DNA from: Nitrospirota bacterium
Lineage (GTDB): Bacteria > Nitrospirota > Nitrospiria > SBBL01 > JAADHI01
Reading direction: 5' to 3'
NCBI GenBank assembly: GCA_029261135.1
Contig: JAJDBX010000074.1
Coordinates: forward strand, 1 to 64,000
Length of the DNA: 64,000 nt
A model generated the notes under the pieces. The model saw only the letters and a program-made list of their open reading frames with translations. It was not told the origin of the DNA and did no database searches. The position numbers and the translations under genes are program-made. Positions 50,284 through 59,380 of this stretch are shown here, piece by piece (positions within the stretch are counted from its first letter, which is position 1; each line of letters opens with the position of its first letter).

Positions 50284-52770
50284 TTATTGTTCGCTAGGAG
50301 TTATTTTTATCCTCTCTATAAATATTCCGAGCTTCCTTGTATCTTCGTTAAAACCAATTTCTTTTGGTGAAATAGCGAACGGGATATCCAATTCAATTTT
50401 ATCGACGGTAGTTGAAGGGGCTATATTAAATTCAAATTCATAGTTTTTTTGTTGATCTGACAATCCAAATTTACGTTGTAATTTTCCAATCGTTATTGTA
50501 ACCATTTTATCGACGTTGGGAGGTAAGGTTGCTCCCCTCAACGACAGAATAAAAGAATCAGGGAGGTTATTTGCAAAAGTTAATTGTGACTTTACCCCTT
50601 CGGTCCACATTCCAGACGGCTCTTGGATTGAAAAACCTGAGGTTTCCTTTAAAACTGTCTGCGAACTAATATCGCTAAAGTCGATTTTTTTTGCCCAAGG
50701 AGATCCAATTTCCAATGATTGAATAAAAATTCCCAATTTTCGAAGATCTCCACTTTTTCTATCAAGATCCGATGGAGAAGTAGGATGAGGAATCTCAAAA
50801 CGAATCGATGATCCAGGTTGAATTCCATTTTCAAATACATAAGGGATTGTAACTTTTTTCATCATGCTACCAAAAGAAATTCTCTTCTTTTTATCACCGA
50901 CGATGATATCAATTCCAGTCTCTGAATTCTTAGCAAAAGTATATGCAGTTAAAACTAAATTAAACTGGGAGGGTAAACTTCCAAGCAAGTTAATCTTTGC
51001 AGTAGGTCCAACTGACCAGGATCCTGTTGGTTCTGGCCCCCAAAATCCTTCACTACTTAAAACACCATGCATGTGTATTTTATTAAAATCTATATGCAAA
51101 AAATCTGGCATCGCGAATGGTGCCAGATCCTCCGATATTTTCTGTACGCTGCATGTTGCATATTGAGCCCAAGCCACCTCAAAATATTCACAATCATAAG
51201 GGTTACGCCTTACTGAAAGCATTTTTAATTTAGCATCGTCAAGAGGAGTCCAGCGGTATGTTGTTAAGGTTCTCAATGGCAAAGATTTTTGCTTAATCTC
51301 ATTCTTAACCAATGCGGTGAATTCGTCTGTTGGATCCAGGTACATATATCCAAAAAATCGAGACTTTTCAGGAAAAAAAGGAAGTACAAAAGATAGACCA
51401 TTATTAAAATAAATAGCCGGCTCAGCCGAGATCGCTTCCGGCAATTTAGCAGGATACCAAGTTTGATCCCAGGACAGACGACCATAAGGCGGAATTCTAA
51501 TTATCGTCGAACAAAGCATCAATATAACTATAAAAACTCCAAGAATCTTGTTTTTCTCAATAATAAAATTACTGAGCAAAAAAAGAATCACTAAACCAGT
51601 TAACAATGTAACGGGCATTAAGTACCTAAGTGCACCAAATTGATTAATCCAAAACAGAAAAGAAAATCCAGACCAAATCAATATAAATCCCCATCTATTA
51701 ACAATGTATAGAGGCGTTCGAAGTTTAATCGGCGTTATTTCAATCAGTTTAAACTTTAAAAAAAGTGCACTACGATAAAAAACAAATAGGAATAGAAGTG
51801 CATAGATGACAGCAAAACGAAGATCCCTAAAAGACCATTCTGTCTCCGGGGGAATTCCAAGTGCCCACTCAAATGGGTAGGTAATGTAATCCCATATATT
51901 TTGTGCTGCAGCAAGAGCAGGAACATTTGTCCATATTTCAACTATCTTTTTAGACTTAAAAACATCATTGTAAAATGGGAATAGTGGACTTTGAAAATGA
52001 GTCCACAAACTCCACATCCATTGACCATTTACAATTAAAAATCCAACTCCGATCCCTCCAAACATAAAAATAAGTTCTTTTAAGGCGTTTTTAACAAACG
52101 ATTTTCTTTGATCAAATTGAAAACCAACCATCCATGCTGGAATAAGTCCAATCACAAATGCAACATTTGTCAACTTAAATCCGACGCTAAATCCGATTAA
52201 AAGGCCTGAAAACAACAGCAATATGTATTTATCACTAATGACTTCGTGGATCTTGTTTGAATTATCAACATTAGAAAATTTAGCGAAAATTACTATTGCG
52301 AGTGCAGGTAAAATTAAAATAGGAGTTACATTATCAGACCAAGATGCACCAAGCATCGACAGATAAAATGGGTTTATCAACCCAAATACGGCACACAACA
52401 ATGAGGCCAATCTAGCCTTATGTAGAGGCCAATGATCCAACGAAACACGAGCCACCAAGTAGACACTCACAAAACAAAGGCCGTGAACCCCACCAACAAT
52501 GGCACCCACAATTTTGGGTGGGAATATTTTATATAAAATAAAATAAATAGAGTAGATATACGGGTTCAAATAACCTTGAATATTTGTCGGGACTACATCT
52601 GTAAGTAATCGATCTTTATTGAAAGATAAATTACCGGAATAGAAATGATAGTTTACCAAATCTGGATTTATATCCTGTCCCAAATATACTGCGAAAAGCG
52701 CGGCAGAAATGACACCTATAAGTGTAACGCAAACATACTCACAGATGAACCACGTTCTTTTTTTATCCAT
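50284..52770 (-). CDS. polytopic membrane protein with two tandem C-terminal beta domains
   Basis: An 828-residue protein. About residues 10-420 hold ten or more membrane helices, with DxN near the end of TM1 (GQDINPDLVNYHFYSG), as in GT-C glycosyltransferases. A soluble part of about 170 residues follows. Two related beta-rich modules come last: the first about 590-705 (FWGPEPTGSWSVGPTAKI...LRKLGIFIQSLEI), the second about 715-825 (FSIQEPSGMWTEGVKSQL...TRKLGIFIERIKI). The repeated pattern E.SG.W..G and RKLGIFI shows an internal duplication. I infer a polyprenyl-phosphate-sugar-dependent glycosyltransferase; the modules may bind carbohydrate. Confidence 0.75.
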   Translation of the reverse strand: MDKKRTWFICEYVCVTLIGVISAALFAVYLGQDINPDLVNYHFYSGNLSFNKDRLLTDVVPTNIQGYLNPYIYSIYFILYKIFPPKIVGAIVGGVHGLCFVSVYLVARVSLDHWPLHKARLASLLCAVFGLINPFYLSMLGASWSDNVTPILILPALAIVIFAKFSNVDNSNKIHEVISDKYILLLFSGLLIGFSVGFKLTNVAFVIGLIPAWMVGFQFDQRKSFVKNALKELIFMFGGIGVGFLIVNGQWMWSLWTHFQSPLFPFYNDVFKSKKIVEIWTNVPALAAAQNIWDYITYPFEWALGIPPETEWSFRDLRFAVIYALLFLFVFYRSALFLKFKLIEITPIKLRTPLYIVNRWGFILIWSGFSFLFWINQFGALRYLMPVTLLTGLVILFLLSNFIIEKNKILGVFIVILMLCSTIIRIPPYGRLSWDQTWYPAKLPEAISAEPAIYFNNGLSFVLPFFPEKSRFFGYMYLDPTDEFTALVKNEIKQKSLPLRTLTTYRWTPLDDAKLKMLSVRRNPYDCEYFEVAWAQYATCSVQKISEDLAPFAMPDFLHIDFNKIHMHGVLSSEGFWGPEPTGSWSVGPTAKINLLGSLPSQFNLVLTAYTFAKNSETGIDIIVGDKKKRISFGSMMKKVTIPYVFENGIQPGSSIRFEIPHPTSPSDLDRKSGDLRKLGIFIQSLEIGSPWAKKIDFSDISSQTVLKETSGFSIQEPSGMWTEGVKSQLTFANNLPDSFILSLRGATLPPNVDKMVTITIGKLQRKFGLSDQQKNYEFEFNIAPSTTVDKIELDIPFAISPKEIGFNEDTRKLGIFIERIKITPSEQ

Positions 52771-52852
52771 AAAACCTAATATGAGAAAAGTTTCAGTTAG
52801 TAAAAAACTCTGTTCTCATGAAATTCTAGATCCTTAAAAACTTCACAAAAAC

Positions 52853-53680
52853 CTAACTAACTAGATAATCCTTATTGGATACAAACAAATCATCCACGCA
52901 CCCATGGGCAATAAGATTGTCATGTAAAAACCGAATCCGATCTTCGTTTGTTTCTAGCCTTGTCAGCGTTGCGTCTCTGTTACATCGATGGATGAAAGAA
53001 AAGTTTTCCCCAAGATAATCCAAGAAATTCCTTGGATTTATATTTTTTAAGGCCATAAGCGCCCGCGCATTGAATTCTAGATAAATTAGAGGTGAGAACT
53101 TTTTTATTGATTCTGCTCCTCCTTCAAGCACATCCAATTCGAAACCCTCGACATCAATTTTTATGAGATCTATTTGATTTATGGAATGAGCTTTAACCTG
53201 AGAATCCAATGTGGAGACTAATATGTTAATACCAAAATCAGTATCTCTCCAATGAGAATCATTCATAAGATGAGCACCGGCGCTACGCTTCTGATTTATC
53301 GGTCCTCCCGGGTGAAAGAGCATCTCACCATCAGAAGAACCGAGCGCAAAATTATTCGCAATTATGTTTCCATACATTCCTTTGGTATTTTCAACGAGGG
53401 AACTGTAAGCATCTGGATGTGGTTCATAACAATAAATTTTAGCAAAGGGAAATTCTACAGATCCACCAAGCGTAAAGAGTCCAAGGTTTGCTCCAACATC
53501 AAGAATTACATGAGGACGAAAACCATACCGCTTAAGTATTAAAAAAAGAGGTTGGTGGTCAGAAAATACTTCTGGAAGAGTATTAAAGTATTGACATTCG
53601 ATATTTCCATGAATGTGGAAATCTTTTCCAGAAATAGATATATCCTTTTCTGAAAAAGCGACAGGAGAATTGACTTCCAT
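52853..53680 (-). CDS. FkbM-family methyltransferase
   Basis: A 275-residue methyltransferase of the FkbM family, which often methylates sugar or polyketide hydroxyls. SAM motif I is VILDVGANLGLFTLGG, motif II CYEPHPDAYSSLVENT, and IDLIKIDVEGFELDVLEGG is the characteristic FkbM segment. It has an N-terminal section of about 50 residues and ends with a basic tail. It starts with ATG and is a single gene with no overlap on either side. Confidence 0.9.
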   Translation of the reverse strand: MEVNSPVAFSEKDISISGKDFHIHGNIECQYFNTLPEVFSDHQPLFLILKRYGFRPHVILDVGANLGLFTLGGSVEFPFAKIYCYEPHPDAYSSLVENTKGMYGNIIANNFALGSSDGEMLFHPGGPINQKRSAGAHLMNDSHWRDTDFGINILVSTLDSQVKAHSINQIDLIKIDVEGFELDVLEGGAESIKKFSPLIYLEFNARALMALKNINPRNFLDYLGENFSFIHRCNRDATLTRLETNEDRIRFLHDNLIAHGCVDDLFVSNKDYLVS

Positions 53681-53753
53681 CCTGAACTATCCTCCTTTTG
53701 CCATGTGTACAAGAATAATCGCCTATTTCAGTACGCTACATACGACAGATAGA

Positions 53754-53788
53754 ATTTAACCTACACTATGTGTGTACGAAGGTTAAAT
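53754..53788. repeat. 35-nt inverted repeat between methyltransferase genes
   Basis: ATTTAACCT at the left pairs with AGGTTAAAT at the right, and inside ACAC pairs with GTGT around a short loop, with three unpaired bases (CGA-type) on the right arm. No T-run follows on either strand, so it is not a typical terminator. It lies in a 216-nt gap that probably contains the FkbM-gene promoter. Confidence 0.35.
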
Positions 53789-53896
53789 AAATGTCAGGCT
53801 GAAATTGACCTGCATACTACCAAACTTTACAGATGTTTCTATTAGAACAAAAAAAATTTATTACACATCACCTCAGGAGTATCTTTCATCACTTGT

Positions 53897-55135
53897 CTAG
53901 ATAATCTCAATTTCAGGAAATGGGAAAATCATTTTCCCCCCACCCGTCAGGAACTCTTTCTCTCTTTTCAATATCCCTTCCTTAAAGTGCCAAGGTAAGA
54001 CGAGAAAGTAATCTGGCTTCATTGCTCTAGCTTCTTCTTCAGAAATAATTGGTATATGTGTTCCCGGGGTAAAACATCCGAACTTATCTGGATTGACTTC
54101 CGCAACTGCCAGAATATCCTTAGAAGTCAGCCCACAGAACTGAAGTACGACATTTCCTTTCGTAGAAGCACCATAGCACAGAATCTTTTTCCCGTCAGCA
54201 TTAAGGGTTCGAATTAAACGGCTCAGATCATCTCTATGCCGAAAAACCCGTTCTTCAAAACTTCTATAGGGGCGTGGTGTATTTAAGCCCATACGCTCTT
54301 CTTGTTCAATCAGCCAGTTAATAACAGGGAGGTTCTCCTTAATCTTCTTGTTGCCCAGTTTTGCGGCAGTTACCGCAAAACTCCCTCCATTCACAGCATT
54401 CATTACAACATCAACTACTTTAAGACCCGCCTGTTCTAAGATTTTTTTTACCACGCCAAGAGAATAATATTCTAAATGTTCATGGCAAATCGTATCGTAG
54501 GAGTTCAAGCGTAACATTGAAGGCATATAGCTTTGCTCAAAATGCCATACTCCATTGTCTGCTAATATTGATTCAATCTGTTTGGCAAATTCCACTGGTG
54601 CGTTGAGATCATAAAACATAGCAATAGATGTAACAATTTGAGCCGGGCGTTTCTCAACTGAATAATAGGCTACATCGGAAAAAAAATCAGGAACAAGTTT
54701 GATATCATCAGTGTAATACTGAGTAAATTTTTTACCTGTCGGATCAATCCCAATCCGTTGAATTCCTTTTGCCGTGTATGACTTTAAAGTCGTTGCATCA
54801 TTACTTCCGATATCCAGAACTACGTCACCTGGGGTCAATGACACCATGGATTCTAATCGGCGAACTTTTTCAATTAAATGGTCAACCATGGATTGGTTAA
54901 GACCTGATCGATAACCGTAGTTATCTCCATACATTTCACCTGCATCATATGAGTGCCGTAGCTGTAAAAGCCCACTACTCGGACACCAAACAAGTTCTAA
55001 AGGCCCAGACGTTATCAGATCCGACTCATTCTTTGGAAATACACCTGTCAAAACTTGGTGTCCTAGATTTAACACAGACACCAGATGGCTACTACCATTG
55101 ACACGACATCCCGTAATTTCTTTGTAAGCGGCCAT
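53897..55135 (-). CDS. sugar C-methyltransferase (NovU/TylC3-like)
   Basis: A 412-residue enzyme with three parts: an N-terminal domain with scattered Cys (about 1-80), the SAM domain with motif I VVLDIGSNDATTLKSYT and WHFEQSYMPSM, and a C-terminal domain typical of the sugar C-methyltransferase family (FEERVFRHRDDL; ILCYGASTKGNVVLQF). The N-terminal zinc-binding Cys pattern is partial here. Family members methylate C3 of keto-deoxysugars as dTDP or GDP derivatives. The start is ATG 55135, with GAGGTGA directly upstream. Context suggests a methylated deoxyheptose or deoxyhexose branch. Confidence 0.88.
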   Translation of the reverse strand: MAAYKEITGCRVNGSSHLVSVLNLGHQVLTGVFPKNESDLITSGPLELVWCPSSGLLQLRHSYDAGEMYGDNYGYRSGLNQSMVDHLIEKVRRLESMVSLTPGDVVLDIGSNDATTLKSYTAKGIQRIGIDPTGKKFTQYYTDDIKLVPDFFSDVAYYSVEKRPAQIVTSIAMFYDLNAPVEFAKQIESILADNGVWHFEQSYMPSMLRLNSYDTICHEHLEYYSLGVVKKILEQAGLKVVDVVMNAVNGGSFAVTAAKLGNKKIKENLPVINWLIEQEERMGLNTPRPYRSFEERVFRHRDDLSRLIRTLNADGKKILCYGASTKGNVVLQFCGLTSKDILAVAEVNPDKFGCFTPGTHIPIISEEEARAMKPDYFLVLPWHFKEGILKREKEFLTGGGKMIFPFPEIEII

Positions 55136-55253
55136 ATTCACCTCAATTAAGATATTATGTGATCTACCTGTACAACCCAAAAATACCGAGTTTCGACTTT
55201 CTACACCCCCAATATAATTTCAATTACATAAATTAAAGAAGTTAAGTACACGC

Positions 55254-57878
55254 CTACCCAAAATATCCGGGATGCTTTTTCCCCGGCATTGATTGTTTAG
55301 AAGCTTCAGAGAGAACTGTGTTCTTTTTTAAACTAGAAGTTTCATTAATCATTTTTTCATCTAAATCTAGGATATTGCCTATAAATACCTCAAAAGATTT
55401 CGATTCTCTGAGATACTCCAAGACAATTTTTTGATCTTTTAAAACGATAGTTCTATTTTCAGCGGCATAGATTACATATTCAGAAAATGTTTCGATATCC
55501 GCAAATGGTGCGACAAGCAACTTCTTTGATAGACCTCCCAGTTCATTTCCAAGTAAAGGGTTCTCCATGGCAACAACTGGACACTGATATTCTAATGCTT
55601 CAAACACTTGAGTTGGAAAATTCCCTTCAAATTCAGAAGTAAATGTTAAACAAGTTGCATGATGATAAAGCCACGAAAGAGTGCTGTCACTTATCGCAGG
55701 AGCCAAGTGAAGAAAGGAATCCATTTTTTCTTTCCTTATCAAATCCGATAGTGAACTTGGAATACTCCCAGATGTTAATAGTAATTGAATGTGAAGATCA
55801 GGACGCATCTTCCTGATAAGAATCCATGACCGTATAAGTAGGTCAAGCCGTTTATTTGGATGGGGCTGTGTTGGATAAAATATAAAATTTTTATTGAAAA
55901 GTTTACTGACTACACTCTGATCTGCCTTATCTTTGTGTCTCTCTTTACTCATACTTAGAAAGGGCATCGGAAACATAACAATTTTTTCTTTGGCTATTGC
56001 TAAACTACAATCGGGCAAATACTCAGCTGTATATCTTGAGTTAGTCAGAACAGCAGTAGCTATTGCTGCCAGTCTGTGCCCTAATTTGACGTGCAAATCA
56101 TTTTCTGGAAAATAATCTCTGCCTTTGAACAAATGAGGCATATAGTCAGGAATATATGCCAAAATTCTCTCAAAATTAGCTGAGAGTACTTCAGGAAAAA
56201 GATAATAATGTGGCACAACAACATATCTCCATCCTACCCATCTCTTTCCTGGTTCAAGAGGGGAGTTTTTTGTCCAAACAAACTTGGAAATCAACTTCAC
56301 GCACTTAACCTTCAAATGAGTTCCAGCAACAACAAGCCTGTTCTGAGTAGTCAGGATAACTTTATATAATCTAGTAATGAATCGCTCAAATAAACTTAAT
56401 GATGATGAATTATGGACATATCGACTATGAATATTCTGAAGTATTGATGACTTTCTAATGAAAAACCTTAAGGACCTTAAAACCACACCATTATGAACTC
56501 TTATCGAACCTGAAGGCTGGCTAGTAAGCCCCAACCCTAAATCTTCAACGGAAATCACGGATACAAAATTAGGATTATCACAATGCGAAGCATAAAATCC
56601 GTGTGTATTGTTTAAATCATCAGGCCAAGCCGTAACAACAACAGGAATATCTGAACGCGTTAAAGCTTTAACGAGCTGGCGCATAACACGGGGGATTCCG
56701 TGCATTGTACTATATTCACCATTTGAGAATATATACGCTCCACGAAAGTGTGCAAATAAAAGAACAGGATTTTTTTCAGAAGACATAACTTTTATAGACG
56801 CAGAAGATACCAGAGGACTCCTAGAATTATCTGATTCGTCTAAAATCTCATGGATTATGCTAGAAAATATAGGTAATCCATACGATTTCGAATACCGTTC
56901 TGCAACATCTTTTTGACTAGCCACTATTTCTTCTACAAATTTGACATCCCCTTTTATTAACATCTTTGATTTTCTGAGAGCCTCATCTTCATCCGAAACT
57001 AACCCAGGAGAAGAAAAATTAAAATACCTATGTAATAATGATCCAGGGAAGTACAATACAGGACCACCAAGCATCATCATTTCAATAGGTGGTAAGTAAC
57101 AAACATTACGTTCTCGATAAGTGTAAAGGTACCCAGAAAGAGAGAGAAAGCCATCCAGATAGCAATTCCTCGGTAATGTGCCAACAAGATTTGGATCAAA
57201 ACTTTCCTCAATCTGAGCTCCGTAATAACGAAAACAACGTTGCTCGAAATAAGACTTAAGATAAATAAAATGCTGTTTGTAATATGCGTTTGATATGTTT
57301 GGACAAGTCAACCCTATTTCGGGCTTCTTGGGCTGCTCCTCCTGCCAATGATTACGTAAGGATAATACATCATCTGTTATCCAGTATGGAGCAATCTTTC
57401 CCCTATTCATCAGCCAATACTGCTCGTCAGAAGCCGTTTCAACGCAATGGGGGAGAAACCAAAAATTGTCATGCTCTTGAATAAGTCGGTCGCCTCCATT
57501 ATACGAAAGGCTCTCACTTAAGGTTCCAATCTGCCCAAAGGTCCTGTAAATTACAGTTTTTTTAAATACCTTCAATATGGAAACCAGCCAATCAGGATTA
57601 ATGGTTACAATCACAGCGTCAAAATATTCATTCAATATTTTAGAGGTTTCATTATTGATTGAGTTATAAAAAAAATTATATGTTGATAGCTTCTGGTGAA
57701 TTTCTTCAGGCAATGTAGTTTTGCTTGCTTTCCAATCTAGCTCAGCAGATTGGTCTTGAATATTACTCAGATATGGGGGATTAAATACCTCATACTCCAA
57801 ATCACGCAGTGTGGCCAATTCAGTACAAACTAAAACCTTATGCATACCTAACCAAAATATTCGCTTCTTTTCTCTCAT
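55254..57878 (-). CDS. large two-part glycosyltransferase
   Basis: An 874-residue protein. The N-terminal half (about 1-345) is a glycosyltransferase-like GT-B fold with RERNVCYLPPIEMMMLGGPVLYF, a family-4-type donor region in modified form. The C-terminal half (about 370-850) has MHGIPRVMRQLV, then FIFYPTQPHPNKRLDLLIRSW, and EGNFPTQVFEALEYQCPVVAMENPLLGNELGG, a clear GT4 donor site. The result is a tandem fusion of two glycosyltransferases, as seen in bifunctional polymer synthases. The N-terminal half is less certain. Confidence 0.78.
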   Translation of the reverse strand: MREKKRIFWLGMHKVLVCTELATLRDLEYEVFNPPYLSNIQDQSAELDWKASKTTLPEEIHQKLSTYNFFYNSINNETSKILNEYFDAVIVTINPDWLVSILKVFKKTVIYRTFGQIGTLSESLSYNGGDRLIQEHDNFWFLPHCVETASDEQYWLMNRGKIAPYWITDDVLSLRNHWQEEQPKKPEIGLTCPNISNAYYKQHFIYLKSYFEQRCFRYYGAQIEESFDPNLVGTLPRNCYLDGFLSLSGYLYTYRERNVCYLPPIEMMMLGGPVLYFPGSLLHRYFNFSSPGLVSDEDEALRKSKMLIKGDVKFVEEIVASQKDVAERYSKSYGLPIFSSIIHEILDESDNSRSPLVSSASIKVMSSEKNPVLLFAHFRGAYIFSNGEYSTMHGIPRVMRQLVKALTRSDIPVVVTAWPDDLNNTHGFYASHCDNPNFVSVISVEDLGLGLTSQPSGSIRVHNGVVLRSLRFFIRKSSILQNIHSRYVHNSSSLSLFERFITRLYKVILTTQNRLVVAGTHLKVKCVKLISKFVWTKNSPLEPGKRWVGWRYVVVPHYYLFPEVLSANFERILAYIPDYMPHLFKGRDYFPENDLHVKLGHRLAAIATAVLTNSRYTAEYLPDCSLAIAKEKIVMFPMPFLSMSKERHKDKADQSVVSKLFNKNFIFYPTQPHPNKRLDLLIRSWILIRKMRPDLHIQLLLTSGSIPSSLSDLIRKEKMDSFLHLAPAISDSTLSWLYHHATCLTFTSEFEGNFPTQVFEALEYQCPVVAMENPLLGNELGGLSKKLLVAPFADIETFSEYVIYAAENRTIVLKDQKIVLEYLRESKSFEVFIGNILDLDEKMINETSSLKKNTVLSEASKQSMPGKKHPGYFG

Positions 57879-57990
57879 ATATTACCTGTTAGAATAGAGA
57901 TCTGAATCCCTTAAAGTAATTTCTAAAATTTTCCTTCGGATTTTTCCAACAACAAACCTCAAAAACACACGATCCGATAATGGATATTCT

Positions 57991-59364
57991 TTAGAATTTT
58001 CCAAAACACTCTTGAATGTTAGTTGCAATCAAACAGATAAATTTCTTAAGAATAATGTTAATTTCTCGAAATACCCTTGTTAACCTCCAGGATCGGCTCT
58101 GATATATCATATCGAGCTGCTGTTCTCGTTCTACTAGCGTCTCCGCAAGCTGAAAAGCTTCATGCTGACTAACCTTTAACTTATTACCGAGCTGTCGTTC
58201 TCGCTCTTTTAACTTATTACCGAGCTGTTGCCCTTGTTCCGCCAACCGCAATACTTCGTCTTCTTTCCCCTGAATTTGGATCAACATCTTATGATTAATA
58301 AAGGCTCCAGAAGACTCTAAACGTCTCGCTAACCCCCTGGCTCTAACAGCATCAATTACAGACTTTTTTGGAGCCAGTTCATTTTGCGGCACATTCCAAA
58401 TGTTTGGCTCGTGCTCCTGACGCAAGGAAAGCAATGTATCAAGTTGCGATTGACAATAGCCATTTAGTAAAAGATCTTTATGCACTTGATCTTCAAGTTT
58501 CTGAAAAAAGGCAGTGTCTTCTTTACCGTAACGCGCTTGACTGACCTCACAATCCGAGAAATCAAGCCCATCAATTCCTAAGTCAGCCAAACACTTGAGC
58601 GTCTTCTCACGGGAGGTCATTGAATCGCTTAAGACATCAATATTGATAAGCGTGTCAGCATGCTCCATGCCATTCAAGAGCCCCAAACACCAAAGCGTAT
58701 AAAAGACAAGATAACTGTGTTCAGCTGATAGTTTTCTCTCACCAAAATGGGTAAATTCAATTTGGATGTCTTCACTATGAAACTCCTTAAAACCGACCTT
58801 CAGCTTCAGTGAAGCGATCACTTTGGGGGAACCCGGAGCGTTCAGTATCAGCTGATTAACAATATCGAAATAATCCGTGACTTTGTAAGACCACCACTGA
58901 TCCCAAGGATTGCGCCAAAGGTAAAGATGGACACCACCAAGGTCTTGTTGAATTGCTGCTATACGTAAAGCCGTCCGGCATTCTTGTATCACCGGCCGCC
59001 CCTGTGCCCCATCGACAAGGGCACAAAGGTATTTAGATCGCTGGCTATGTGCATACATTCCATAATAGTCATCATAAATGATTTCTTTAGTTATACTTTC
59101 TCGCCAATGTTTCACCGTATTATGGAGTTCATAGAAATGAGGTCTTTCCAATATAGGATGCCGAAGACTTCTCACGTTTTCCCCAGTGCAGTTTAGCATG
59201 TCATCTGGATTATCCTTTGACAAAAGTGCTATTTCATGAATCGGCTCTTGATAACACCAATACCCCACGGGAGAGCGACGAAAAACGTTAAATAAATACG
59301 TGCTACCCGATCGAAAGAGGGAATGAATAAAAATCGGCGATACCTTATTTTGAGAGTCCATCAT
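57991..59364 (-). CDS. sulfotransferase-like protein with coiled-coil tail
   Basis: A 457-residue protein. The N-terminus has the PAPS-binding phosphate loop IHSLFRSGSTYLFNVFRRS (P-loop-like, near residues 14-30) and the Arg-rich YLWRNPWDQWWSY. From about residue 365 the sequence is a coiled coil with an 11-residue duplication (LGNKLKERERQ twice in modified form). It ends YQSRSWRLTRVFREI, a short motif found at the ends of glycosyltransferases and methyltransferases of polymer loci. I infer sulfation of the polymer; PAPS synthesis genes are not in the window. Confidence 0.8.
   Translation of the reverse strand: MMDSQNKVSPIFIHSLFRSGSTYLFNVFRRSPVGYWCYQEPIHEIALLSKDNPDDMLNCTGENVRSLRHPILERPHFYELHNTVKHWRESITKEIIYDDYYGMYAHSQRSKYLCALVDGAQGRPVIQECRTALRIAAIQQDLGGVHLYLWRNPWDQWWSYKVTDYFDIVNQLILNAPGSPKVIASLKLKVGFKEFHSEDIQIEFTHFGERKLSAEHSYLVFYTLWCLGLLNGMEHADTLINIDVLSDSMTSREKTLKCLADLGIDGLDFSDCEVSQARYGKEDTAFFQKLEDQVHKDLLLNGYCQSQLDTLLSLRQEHEPNIWNVPQNELAPKKSVIDAVRARGLARRLESSGAFINHKMLIQIQGKEDEVLRLAEQGQQLGNKLKERERQLGNKLKVSQHEAFQLAETLVEREQQLDMIYQSRSWRLTRVFREINIILKKFICLIATNIQECFGKF
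58175..58228 (-). repeat. 21-nt direct repeat, 33-nt period, in the coiled-coil tail
   Basis: The 21-nt unit at 58175-58195 recurs exactly at 58208-58228. The 33-nt period equals 11 residues, so the reading frame is kept (LGNKLK unit). It is a recent in-frame duplication in a hendecad coiled coil and a site where repeat number may vary. Confidence 0.7.
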
Positions 59365-59380
59365 CTATACATGATCTGTT

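Noticed and set aside
58175-58228. Possible CRISPR-like repeat
   Set aside because: Only two copies, in frame within a coiled-coil gene, with no spacer variation; it is a coding duplication.
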